DNA from: Streptomyces sp. Root431
Lineage (GTDB): Bacteria; Actinomycetota; Actinomycetes; Streptomycetales; Streptomycetaceae
Assembly (NCBI RefSeq): GCF_001426585.1
Contig: NZ_LMEI01000007.1
Coordinates: 436,227-500,226 of the forward strand
DNA: 64,000 nucleotides
Reading direction: 5' to 3'
Part shown: positions 57,486 through 64,000 of the stretch, one piece after another
How the letters are laid out: each line of letters starts with the position of its first letter
Position numbering within the stretch: the stretch's first letter is position 1
Made by a program: the position numbers and the translations under genes
The notes under the pieces: model-generated
The model's input: only the letters and a program-made list of their open reading frames with translations
What the model was told of the DNA's origin: nothing
Databases searched by the model: none

Positions 57486-57962
57486 CTACGGCTTGCCGCG
57501 CCGCCCGCGGAGCTGCTCCGCGATCGGCTTCAGCGACTCGTGGAGGTCACCGAGGGCGTCGGCGCCGATCTGGTCGATGAAGTGCCTGCGCACCGACTCG
57601 ACGTGGTGCGGGGCCACCTTGCGCATGGTCTCCATGCCGTCGTCCGTCAGGACGGCGTACAGCCCGCGCCGGTCGGACTCGCAGTTCTCGCGGCGTACGA
57701 GTCCGGCGTTCTCCATCCGGGTGATCTGGTGGGAGAGCCGGCTCTTCGACTGGAGGGTGGCCGTGGCGAGGTCGCTCATGCGGAGCCGGCGCTCGGCCGA
57801 CTCCGAGAGGTTCACCAGGATCTCGTAGTCGTTCATCGTCAGGCCGAAGGGTTGGAGGTCCTTCTCCAGCTGGTGCGTCAGCATCCTCTGGACGTCGAGG
57901 AACGTGCGCCAGGCGCACTGCTCGCCGTCGGTGAGCCACGGGGTGGCCGTCTCGGTCTCCAT
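57486..57962 (-). CDS. MarR-family transcriptional regulator
   Basis: 158 residues. The winged helix is at about 45-115 (MNDYEILVNLSESAERRLRMSDLATATLQSKSRLSHQI in parts, RMENAGLVRRENCESDRRGLYAVLTDDG with the wing Asp-Arg). ATG 57962 is preceded at six bases by the -10 TAGAAT, so the transcript appears leaderless. An imperfect palindrome overlapping that -10 suggests autorepression. The target genes and ligand are unknown; the AIM24 cluster lies just upstream. Confidence 0.92.
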   Translation of the reverse strand: METETATPWLTDGEQCAWRTFLDVQRMLTHQLEKDLQPFGLTMNDYEILVNLSESAERRLRMSDLATATLQSKSRLSHQITRMENAGLVRRENCESDRRGLYAVLTDDGMETMRKVAPHHVESVRRHFIDQIGADALGDLHESLKPIAEQLRGRRGKP

Positions 57963-57968
57963 GTATGG

Positions 57969-57989
57969 ATTCTACCTAAGAAGTTGAAT
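57969..57989 (-). promoter_or_regulatory. Promoter and probable operator of the MarR gene
   Basis: Imperfect palindrome ATTCTACCTAAG...GAAT. On the minus strand it includes the -10 TAGAAT (57974-57969), exactly six bases from ATG 57962. Confidence 0.6.
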
Positions 57990-58045
57990 GCTTTACGAAA
58001 TCTGGGAGCGTGCGTTCGAGGACGTCACACTCCGCAGACTACCGC

Positions 58046-58831
58046 TCACAGCCCGAAGCGACGCTGGAGGTCACCGAGCTGGCCGGGAAGACGCGGTACC
58101 GAACCCGGCACGCTCTGGCCGGAACCGTGTGCCCCGTGACCGCCCGGGACTCCCGCCTGCGCCGGCGGCCCGCCGATCGCCCGCTCCGCCATGAGCAGCT
58201 CCGTCGACTGGAGCAGTACCGTACCCGCTCCCACGAACTCGAACTGGTGCTCCTCGCCCGAGGTGCCGCCGATCCCCGTCAGGGCCCGTACGCCGCCCAT
58301 CACGCCCGTCATGTAGCCGTGGTCGTAGTGGTGGCACGGCGAGGGGCAGTCCGCCCAGCCGACCAGGGCCTGCGGGTCCACCCGCATCGGCGGCTCCATG
58401 AAGACCACCGGGCCGTTCGACGCGGCCACGAACTTGCCCGTGCCGATCAGCGTCACGAAGCCCGGCACGATCGACTGCTTCAGCGCGAGCGTGGGCTGGT
58501 AGGCGAGCAGATTGCCGGAGCGGATCGTCAGGTTGCCCTTGTCCAGGTCGAACGAGTTCACGTCGAAGGCCCGGTCCGCGAGCAGCATCTTGCCGCTGCC
58601 CTCGGCGACCACCCAGTCGCTCGCGTGCAGCGGCGAGTGGAACGACGTCCTGACCAGCCGGTCGAGCCGCCCGTGCCCGATCCCGTTGAACTCGATCCGC
58701 CCGTAGTAGGCGATCATCTTGCCCTTCTGCAGGAACCACTGGGATCCCTTGAGCTCCACGCAGAAGGTGTACGGATTCACGTTGTCGTCCGACGGAAGCG
58801 TCGTCGGGTCGTGGATCACCGGGGTGCTCAC
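58046..58831 (-). CDS. AIM24-family protein (third gene of the triplet)
   Basis: 261 residues. Beta-rich AIM24 fold with repeated short strands (YTFCVELKGSQWFLQKGKMIAYYG, GSGKMLLADRAFDVNSFDL, ITIRSGNLLAY-type). The family is widespread in bacteria and in mitochondria, with no biochemical function established. A Gly/Pro-rich tail of about 45 residues is unique to this copy, and a cysteine/histidine cluster CPSPCHHYDHGY stands near residue 180. Its start overlaps the preceding gene in ATGA. Confidence 0.85.
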   Translation of the reverse strand: MSTPVIHDPTTLPSDDNVNPYTFCVELKGSQWFLQKGKMIAYYGRIEFNGIGHGRLDRLVRTSFHSPLHASDWVVAEGSGKMLLADRAFDVNSFDLDKGNLTIRSGNLLAYQPTLALKQSIVPGFVTLIGTGKFVAASNGPVVFMEPPMRVDPQALVGWADCPSPCHHYDHGYMTGVMGGVRALTGIGGTSGEEHQFEFVGAGTVLLQSTELLMAERAIGGPPAQAGVPGGHGAHGSGQSVPGSVPRLPGQLGDLQRRFGL

Positions 58832-59478
58832 AGCTTCTCCTCCGAGGCCTGGACGTACACCGCGCCGCTCCCGCTCAGCTCCAGCTGGAACGCCTCGCCC
58901 GAGCCGCGCCCCACCATGTCGCGCCAGCCCAGCGCGGTGGAGAGCTTGTTCCGTACGTCGCCGTGGTGGGCCACGTACGCCTGCGGGTCCACGTGGACCG
59001 GGCGGCCCGGGGTGATCGGCAGCTCGATGACCCCGCCGTGCGCCATGACGGCCACCGCGCCGTGCCCCTTGAGGGTGGTGGTGAAGAGGCCCTGGCCGGT
59101 CACCTGGCCGCGGACCATGCCCATGACCCCGCCCTGCGAGCCCATGAACATCGTGCCCTGCTCCAGGGTGCCGTCGAAGGCCAGGAGCCGGTCGGCCTCG
59201 ACGTACAGGGTGTCGCCCGTCAGCCCGATCACCTGGATGTGGTGGCCGCCGTGCCCGAACATCACCGTGCCGTTGCCCTCGACCGTCATCAGTGGCGTCG
59301 CCTCGCCGGCCACCCGGCGGCCGATCATCGACATCACGCCGCCCTGACCGCCCGCCATGTTCGGCGTGAAAGTGACGTCGCCGCGGTACGCGAGCATCGC
59401 GCCGCGCTGGCTGAACATCCGCTGCCCGGGGATGACGGTCGCCTCGACCATCTTCGAGTTGATCTCGCGGAACGGCAT
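58828..59478 (-). CDS. AIM24-family protein (second gene of the triplet)
   Basis: 216 residues covering one AIM24 domain. Core features: GQRMFSQRGAMLAYRGDVTF, GGQGGVMSMIGRRVAGE, EGNGTVMFGHGGHHIQV, and GQGLFTTTLKGHGAVAVMAHG. It shares clear repeats with both neighbours, so the three genes arose by tandem duplication. It is translationally coupled on both sides (TGATG upstream, ATGA downstream). Confidence 0.88.
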   Translation of the reverse strand: MPFREINSKMVEATVIPGQRMFSQRGAMLAYRGDVTFTPNMAGGQGGVMSMIGRRVAGEATPLMTVEGNGTVMFGHGGHHIQVIGLTGDTLYVEADRLLAFDGTLEQGTMFMGSQGGVMGMVRGQVTGQGLFTTTLKGHGAVAVMAHGGVIELPITPGRPVHVDPQAYVAHHGDVRNKLSTALGWRDMVGRGSGEAFQLELSGSGAVYVQASEEKL

Positions 59479-60116
59479 CAGACGTCGCCCCCGATCGTGT
59501 TCCGCTCGCTCGGCTGGACGTACACGAGGCCGTCCCCCTCGAAGCGGATCTGGAAGGCCTCGCCGCCGCCCTCGCCCATGAGGGTGCGGAAGGTCACACC
59601 GGACTGGAAGTGCTGCTGGAGGTTGCCCTGGTGCGCGATGTACGCGCCGGGGTCGACCTGGAGCGGGTACTGAGGGGTCACCCGCAGCACCACCGCCGGG
59701 CCGTCGGACGTGATCGCCGCCTGGCCCGTGCCCTCGACGGTGGTGGTGAAGAGGCCGTTGCCGGTCGCGCCGCCGCGCAGGCCCGTGAAGGTGGTGCCGG
59801 TGCGCAGCCCCGCGTCGGTGGCGAGCAGATTGCTCGCCTCGACCCAGAGCTTCTCGCCGTGCAGGGACACGAGGTTGATCTCGGAGGCCCGGTCGGCGAA
59901 CCAGCAGGTCCCCTGGCCGCGTACCTCCATCACCTCCATCTGCTCACCGGTGAGCCGGCGGGTCACCATGCCGCGCAGGCCCTCACCGCCACCGCTCATC
60001 TTCTTGAACGCCATCTGGCCGTCGTAGGCGACCATCGAGCCGTTCTTCGCCTTGACGGCGTCGCCCGTCATGGAGACGGCGAGCACCTTGCTGCCTTGGA
60101 GTCGGAACGTTGCCAC
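59478..60116 (-). CDS. AIM24-family protein (first gene of the triplet)
   Basis: 212 residues, one AIM24 domain (GSKVLAVSMTGDAVKAKNGSMVAYDG, GQGTCWFADRASEINLVSL, GNGLFTTTVEGTGQAAI). GTG 60116 was chosen: TACCTT lies exactly six bases upstream, giving a leaderless mRNA, and the longer upstream frame reads like noise. It heads the three-gene operon and overlaps the second gene in TGATG. Confidence 0.86.
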   Translation of the reverse strand: MATFRLQGSKVLAVSMTGDAVKAKNGSMVAYDGQMAFKKMSGGGEGLRGMVTRRLTGEQMEVMEVRGQGTCWFADRASEINLVSLHGEKLWVEASNLLATDAGLRTGTTFTGLRGGATGNGLFTTTVEGTGQAAITSDGPAVVLRVTPQYPLQVDPGAYIAHQGNLQQHFQSGVTFRTLMGEGGGEAFQIRFEGDGLVYVQPSERNTIGGDV

Positions 60117-60122
60117 CCAAGG

Positions 60123-60128
60123 AAGGTA
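60123..60128 (-). promoter_or_regulatory. -10 element of the AIM24 operon (leaderless)
   Basis: Minus-strand TACCTT, six bases, then GTG 60116; no ribosome binding site. Confidence 0.6.
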
Positions 60129-60223
60129 CTGGGGACCCGGATAAAGAGACAGCAAAGTCGGCGTGCACAATGGACGGGCCCTTGTGCATCCGTTCACAAG
60201 ATCGAACGAAGGTGACCCCCTCC

Positions 60224-60577
60224 GTGGACATCAAGACCGCTTCCTCCCTCCACCGGCTCCGGCTCGTCTCCGCGCCGGAGGCCGTCTCGTTCCTGCTTCT
60301 GCTCGTCTGCTCGGTGCTCAAGCGGACGACGGACTTCAACGCGGTGCCGGTCATGGGTGCGGTCCACGGCGTGCTGTTCATCCTGTACGTCCTCTTCTGG
60401 CTGGACGCCTGGAACCGCACCAAGTGGAGCTTCGGGACCGCGGCGCTCTACTTCGTCCTCTCGGTGCTGCCGCTGGGCGGCTTCTACGCCGAGCGGAAGC
60501 TGAAGCGCGAGGCCGCCGACGCGGTCATCGCCTCCCGCGCCCGCGCGGCGAGCGCCGAGGGTGCGGTGAAGGCGTGA
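60224..60577 (+). CDS. DUF3817 small integral membrane protein
   Basis: 117 residues with three membrane helices ([57 protein letters not shown]), the layout of DUF3817 (YdzA-like) proteins of unknown function. The conserved H in [10 protein letters not shown] is typical. GTG 60224 is favoured with GAAGG upstream; GTG 60212 is possible. Its stop overlaps the next gene in GTGA. It is divergent from the AIM24 operon. Confidence 0.85.
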   Translation: MDIKTASSLHRLRLVSAPEAVSFLLLLVCSVLKRTTDFNAVPVMGAVHGVLFILYVLFWLDAWNRTKWSFGTAALYFVLSVLPLGGFYAERKLKREAADAVIASRARAASAEGAVKA

Positions 60578-60867
60578 TCGTCGCGTTCTCGGTCACCCCG
60601 CTGGGTGTGGGGGAAGAGGTCGGCGAGTACGTCGCCGAGGCCGTCAGGGTCGTCCGCGAGTCCGGGCTCCCGAACCGCACCGACGCCATGTTCACGTCCA
60701 TCGAGGGCGAGTGGGACGAGGTCATGGACGTCGTGAAGCGTGCCGTCGCCGCCGTGGAGGCCCGCGCGCCGCGCGTCTCGGTCGTCATGAAGGCGGACAT
60801 CCGTCCCGGCGTGACGGACGGTCTGACCTCGAAGGTCGAGACGGTGGAGCGCCACCTCGGGGCCTGA
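60574..60867 (+). CDS. MTH1187/YqgV-like thiamine-binding protein
   Basis: 97 residues. The small ferredoxin-like fold reads [32 protein letters not shown]...[19 protein letters not shown]...[12 protein letters not shown], matching the thiamine-binding domain family (YkoF/MTH1187). Its exact ligand here is inferred. It is translationally coupled to the DUF3817 gene by a GTGA overlap and ends at a strong terminator. Confidence 0.88.
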   Translation: MIVAFSVTPLGVGEEVGEYVAEAVRVVRESGLPNRTDAMFTSIEGEWDEVMDVVKRAVAAVEARAPRVSVVMKADIRPGVTDGLTSKVETVERHLGA

Positions 60868-60886
60868 CGCCGAAGCGGAACAGTCG

Positions 60887-60919
60887 AGACCCCCGGTCCT
60901 GATCCAGGACCGGGGGTCT
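60887..60919 (+). terminator. Terminator after the thiamine-binding gene
   Basis: Perfect 14-base stem AGACCCCCGGTCCT / AGGACCGGGGGTCT with loop GATCC and a short pyrimidine tail. Confidence 0.88.
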
Positions 60920-60934
60920 CTTCGTATGTACTGG

Positions 60935-60994
60935 TTGAGCGAGTGCTCAAAATCGGTTACCTTCACTCGCGGGCAGTTTTGAGCGGTCGCTCAA
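60935..60994 (+). promoter_or_regulatory. Promoter with two palindromic TetR-type operators
   Basis: Operator 1 TTGAGCGAGTGCTCAA (60935-60950) includes the -35 TTGAGC; 17 bases later lies the -10 TACCTT (60958-60963). Operator 2 TTGAGCGGTCGCTCAA (60979-60994) lies just downstream of the transcription start. The three-gene operon that follows ends in a TetR gene, so autoregulation is likely. Confidence 0.85.
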
Positions 60995-61021
60995 GATGCC
61001 GGATGAGCTGGGGGAACACCA

Positions 61022-61744
61022 ATGGGTCTCTACATCGAGACGCGCGTGCGCGCGGACCTGGAGACGCTCTGGGAGCGCACGCAGGAACCGGAGCGCCACC
61101 AGCGCTGGGACCTGAGGTTCACGGAGATCTCCTACCTCCCGCGGGCCGAGGGCGAGGCCCAGCACTTTCGGTACGCGACCCGCGTCCTGCCCTTCCTGAC
61201 CGTCGCCGGCACCGGTGTCTCCGCGGGGGAGCGCCACCGGGCCGGCGGCGAGCGGGTCTCCGCCCTCCGCTTCGCCTCGCCGCACCCGCTGTCGCTGCTC
61301 GCCGAGGGCAGCGGCTACTGGAGGTACGTGCCCACCGCCGACGGCGTCCGCTTCCTCACCGGCTACGACTACCGGCCCCGCTGGGGCCTCCTCGGCCGCG
61401 CCGCCGACCGGCTCGTCCTCCGGCCCCTCATGGGCTGGGCCACGGCCTGGTCCTTCGACCGGCTGCGGCTCTGGTGCGAGCGGGGCATCACCCCGGAGCG
61501 CTCGCGGAACCGCTGGCTGCTCGAACTCCTCGTCCGGGTGCTGCTCGTGGCCGTGCCGATCACCCTGACCCGGCTGCCCCTGGGGCTCGTGTCGCTCGAC
61601 GCCGTGCCGCTCACCGTCCTCGGACTCGCCGCCGCCGTCCTCGTACCGCCCTCGTCACGCGCCCCCGCGGCCCGGCGCTGCCTGCGCGTCCCGCCCGCCC
61701 GCACCCGGGAGCCCCGGCTCCTCGCCACCCTGGAGCAGCCGTGA
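61022..61744 (+). CDS. SRPBCC-family (START-like) lipid/ligand-binding protein with membrane tail
   Basis: 240 residues. The first 160 residues form an SRPBCC fold (IETRVRADLETLWERTQEPERHQRWDLRFTEI, with HFRYATRVLPFLTVAG). Residues about 165-215 contain two hydrophobic stretches, so the protein is probably membrane-attached. The ligand is unknown. It is the first gene of an operon with a DUF4166 protein and a TetR regulator, and its stop overlaps the next start in GTGA. Confidence 0.85.
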   Translation: MGLYIETRVRADLETLWERTQEPERHQRWDLRFTEISYLPRAEGEAQHFRYATRVLPFLTVAGTGVSAGERHRAGGERVSALRFASPHPLSLLAEGSGYWRYVPTADGVRFLTGYDYRPRWGLLGRAADRLVLRPLMGWATAWSFDRLRLWCERGITPERSRNRWLLELLVRVLLVAVPITLTRLPLGLVSLDAVPLTVLGLAAAVLVPPSSRAPAARRCLRVPPARTREPRLLATLEQP

Positions 61745-62424
61745 CCTCGATCTTCCGTACGGCCATGGGGGACGCCGCCTTCGAGCGCCTCCACCCCGAG
61801 CTCCAGCGGCGCTTCTCCGTCGGGCTCGCGAGCGGGGAACTGTGCGTCGGGCGGGGCGTCATGGACCGTGTCTGGCACGGCAGGGCCTTCGTGAAGCCCT
61901 TCCTCGCGGTCGGCGGGCTGCGGAACATCCTGCTGCCCCGCACCGGCCGGGACGTCCCCTTCGTCATCGAGAACGTGCCGTACGCCGACTCGTACGGACG
62001 GGAGACCGTCACCTTCGTCCGGACCTTCGCCCTGCCCGGCGGCCCCCGGCGCTTCGACGCCACCATGGTCCACAGCCCCGAGCGGGACTGCGTCCTCGAC
62101 TACCTCGGCACCCACCAGCACCTCGCCAGCGACCTGCACCCGTCCGCCGAACCCGACGGCTCCCTCCTCATCACCTCCGGCGAACACCGCTTCCGCGAAG
62201 GCCCGTTGGACGTGCGCGTCCCCGAACTGATCGGCGGCCGGGCCGAGGTCCGCGAGTCCTTCGACGAGCGCACCGGCCGCTTCCGCATCAACGTCCGGGT
62301 GGTGAACCGGTACTTCGGCCCGCTCTTCGGCTACGAGGGATCGTTCACCGCCGAGTACGCCGACGTAGGCTCCCACGGGGTGCGCGCGGGGCTGCGCCCG
62401 GTGCGCGAGGAGGTACGGGCGTGA
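61741..62424 (+). CDS. DUF4166 protein
   Basis: 227 residues. The N-terminus SIFRTAMGDAAFERLHPELQRRFSVGL and the core MDRVWHGRAFVKPFLAVGGLRNILLPRTGRDVPFVIEN (in parts) match DUF4166, which elsewhere is often fused to saccharopine-dehydrogenase-like domains. No catalytic motif is recognised. GTG 61741 overlaps the SRPBCC gene; the stop overlaps the TetR start in GTGA, so all three are coupled. Confidence 0.86.
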   Translation: MTSIFRTAMGDAAFERLHPELQRRFSVGLASGELCVGRGVMDRVWHGRAFVKPFLAVGGLRNILLPRTGRDVPFVIENVPYADSYGRETVTFVRTFALPGGPRRFDATMVHSPERDCVLDYLGTHQHLASDLHPSAEPDGSLLITSGEHRFREGPLDVRVPELIGGRAEVRESFDERTGRFRINVRVVNRYFGPLFGYEGSFTAEYADVGSHGVRAGLRPVREEVRA

Positions 62425-63116
62425 GCGGGAACACCGTGGTCGGCAAGGCCGCCGCCGGAGCGAAGGGCCAGGACGCCCGGAGCCAGGAGACCCGGGACAA
62501 GCTGCTCGACGGCGCCCTGCGCACCCTCGTCGAGCAGGGCATCGCCAAGGCCTCCGCCCGCGCCATCGCGACCACCGCCGGGGTCAACCAGGCCCTCGTC
62601 TTCTACCACTTCGGCTCCGTCGACGAGCTCCTCGCCGCCGCCTGCCGACGCGGCGCCGAGCTGCGGGTCGCCCGCCACCGCGAGCGGCTCCGCTCCGTCA
62701 CCAGCCTCTCCGAGCTCCTCGCCTTCGGGCGCGAGATGCACGCCGAGGAGCGGGACGCCGGACACGTCGCCGTCCTCGGGCAGCTGCTCGCCGGGGCCCA
62801 GACCCACCCCCGGCTCGCCCCGGCCACCGCCGCCGGGCTCGACCTGTGGATCGCCGAGATCGAGCAGGTCCTCGTCCGCGTCCTCGCCGGGACCCCGCTC
62901 GCCGAGTTCACCGACCCGGCGGGCCTCGCCCGCGCCGTCGCCGCCTCCTTCGTCGGCCTCGAACTGTACGAGGGCGTCGACCCGGCCGGCGCGGAGGCCG
63001 CGCTCACCGCCCTCGAGCAGCTCGGCGCCCTGATGGCCGCGGTGGAGGAGCTGAACCCGGTCGCGCGGAAGGCCGTCACGTACACGCTGCGATGGCAGAG
63101 CGGCCGCGGCCGGTAA
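62421..63116 (+). CDS. TetR-family repressor of the SRPBCC-DUF4166 operon
   Basis: 231 residues. Helix-turn-helix ETRDKLLDGALRTLVEQGIAKASARAIATTAGVNQALVFYHFGSVDELL in parts (residues about 25-72), with an all-helical ligand-binding C-terminal half. GTG 62421 follows GAGGAGG. As the last gene of the operon it probably binds the two TTGAGC-N4-GCTCAA operators at 60935-60994. The inducer is unknown but may be what the SRPBCC protein binds. Confidence 0.9.
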   Translation: MSGNTVVGKAAAGAKGQDARSQETRDKLLDGALRTLVEQGIAKASARAIATTAGVNQALVFYHFGSVDELLAAACRRGAELRVARHRERLRSVTSLSELLAFGREMHAEERDAGHVAVLGQLLAGAQTHPRLAPATAAGLDLWIAEIEQVLVRVLAGTPLAEFTDPAGLARAVAASFVGLELYEGVDPAGAEAALTALEQLGALMAAVEELNPVARKAVTYTLRWQSGRGR

Positions 63117-63206
63117 GGACGCCCACTCGGACTACTCCAGTCGACACGCCGAACGATCTCCCCTTTTGTTGGGGTATCGACCCGTTCGACGACAGCTGGA
63201 GGCACC

Positions 63207-64000
63207 GTGCGGCCGGGAGGCTACGACTACGACACCTACAGCCGACTCGCCGGTCCGCTCACGGACCCGGACCCGGACCCGGCGGCCTACACGGTGCAGT
63301 ACCGAAGTCTGCTCTCGAAGGAGCCGCACCGAATACGAGCCGTCCTGCTCATGTGCCTGGCGCCTGTCCTGTCGGCGCTGCTCCTCGCCTATCTCGTCTG
63401 GCCGAGCCACTGGACCGTCCGCGAGGGCGGCGAACGCTGGCTCGTCCACCTCGACACCGTCATGCTCGTGTCGATCGGCCTCATCTGCTTCTTCATGCTG
63501 GTGAACGTCACGTCGATCGCCCACGCCACGATGGTCGCCCGCGACCCGATACCCGTCCACGAGGAGCCGGGCACCCGCGTCGCCTTCCTCACCACGTACG
63601 TCCCGGGCAAGGAACCGCTCTCCATGGTCCGCGGCACCCTCGAAGGTGCCGTCCGGCTGCGGCACGACGGCCCGCTGGACGTCTGGCTCCTCGACGAGGG
63701 CGACTCCGCCGACGCCAAGGCGCTCTGCGCCGAGCTCGGCGTCCGCCACTTCACCCGCGCCGGCGTCCCCGAGTGGAACCGCAAGAAGGGCGTGCACAAG
63801 GCGAGGACCAAGCACGGCAACTACAACGCCTGGCTCGCCATGCACGGGGACGAGTACGACTTCTTCGCCTCCGTCGACACCGACCACGTCCCGCTCCCCA
63901 ACTTCCTGGAGCGGATGCTCGGCTACTTCCGCGACCCCGACATCGCCTTCGTCGTCGGACCGCAGGTGTACGGCAACTACACGAGCATCGTCACCAAGGC
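63207..64000 (+). CDS. Family 2 glycosyltransferase (cellulose-synthase-like), 3' end outside window
   Basis: 264 complete codons are visible. Two membrane helices near residues 52-75 and 92-112 (VLLMCLAPVLSALLLAYLVW, TVMLVSIGLICFFMLVNV) precede a cytosolic GT2 domain: VAFLTTYVPGKEP, DVWLLDEGDSADAKALCAELG, then the metal-binding FFASVDTDHVPLPNFLERML (D-x-D). The family polymerises beta-glucans or related polysaccharides at the membrane. GTG 63207 has GGAGG five bases upstream. The catalytic base and QxxRW regions lie beyond the window. Confidence 0.9.
   Translation, partial: MRPGGYDYDTYSRLAGPLTDPDPDPAAYTVQYRSLLSKEPHRIRAVLLMCLAPVLSALLLAYLVWPSHWTVREGGERWLVHLDTVMLVSIGLICFFMLVNVTSIAHATMVARDPIPVHEEPGTRVAFLTTYVPGKEPLSMVRGTLEGAVRLRHDGPLDVWLLDEGDSADAKALCAELGVRHFTRAGVPEWNRKKGVHKARTKHGNYNAWLAMHGDEYDFFASVDTDHVPLPNFLERMLGYFRDPDIAFVVGPQVYGNYTSIVTK

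Overview
This is a high-GC actinobacterial chromosome segment, almost certainly Streptomyces. The evidence is very strong G/C bias at third codon positions, many GTG and TTG starts, and core genes in an order I remember from S. coelicolor around SCO5350-SCO5404 (lysA-hom-thrC-thrB-rho, atp operon, chiC, nucS, filP-scy, meaB). Locus names are from memory. No mobile element, CRISPR array or rRNA was found.

Layout. 1-3900: the 3' part of a secreted M4 metalloprotease, a modification-dependent HNH restriction enzyme, an orphan gene with two TTA codons, and a tRNA-Arg(CCG) on the minus strand. This is the accessory corner of the window. 4058-10874: a receiver-only response regulator, nrtL, lysA, hom, thrC and thrB, so lysine, homoserine and threonine synthesis from aspartate. 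11304-21264: rho with a long structured leader, an LCP cell-wall ligase, rpmE, prfA, prmC, a Sua5/YrdC protein, a phosphatase-like protein lacking its nucleophilic cysteine, a serine hydroxymethyltransferase paralogue and a WecA-type lipid-carrier transferase. 21527-29335: the complete F1Fo ATP synthase operon atpIBEFHAGDC, closed by a very strong terminator.

29481-44844: a DUF2550 protein, exochitinase-type chiC with a DasR-like promoter, a NarL-type two-component system, a cobalamin adenosyltransferase, a DrrAB-like ABC exporter with a divergent TetR regulator, 3-hydroxybutyryl-CoA dehydrogenase, a STAS protein, a large membrane-anchored STAND-like ATPase, NucS, an SCO5389-type protein, an LLM flavin oxidoreductase and a small zinc-ribbon-like protein. 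44865-54428: two tandem paralogous ABC transporter pairs, then filP and scy, which encode coiled-coil polarity proteins. 54641-57962: methylmalonyl-CoA epimerase, thiolase, MeaB and a MarR regulator. With the adenosyltransferase and hydroxybutyryl-CoA dehydrogenase these form a scattered B12-dependent acyl-CoA set. 58046-64000: three tandem AIM24-family genes, a DUF3817 membrane protein, a thiamine-binding-like protein, an autoregulated SRPBCC-DUF4166-TetR operon and the start of a family 2 glycosyltransferase.

The candidates I find most interesting are the restriction enzyme with a sulfur-binding-like module beside a TTA-regulated orphan gene, the phosphatase homologue with Cys replaced by Ser, the 29-bp duplication that created a ten-codon minicistron between a sensor kinase and its regulator, the AIM24 triplet, and the SRPBCC-DUF4166-TetR operon with two palindromic operators. 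Several genes also look leaderless: a -10 hexamer sits six or seven bases before the start codon. All functional calls come from reading motifs; no database search was run.
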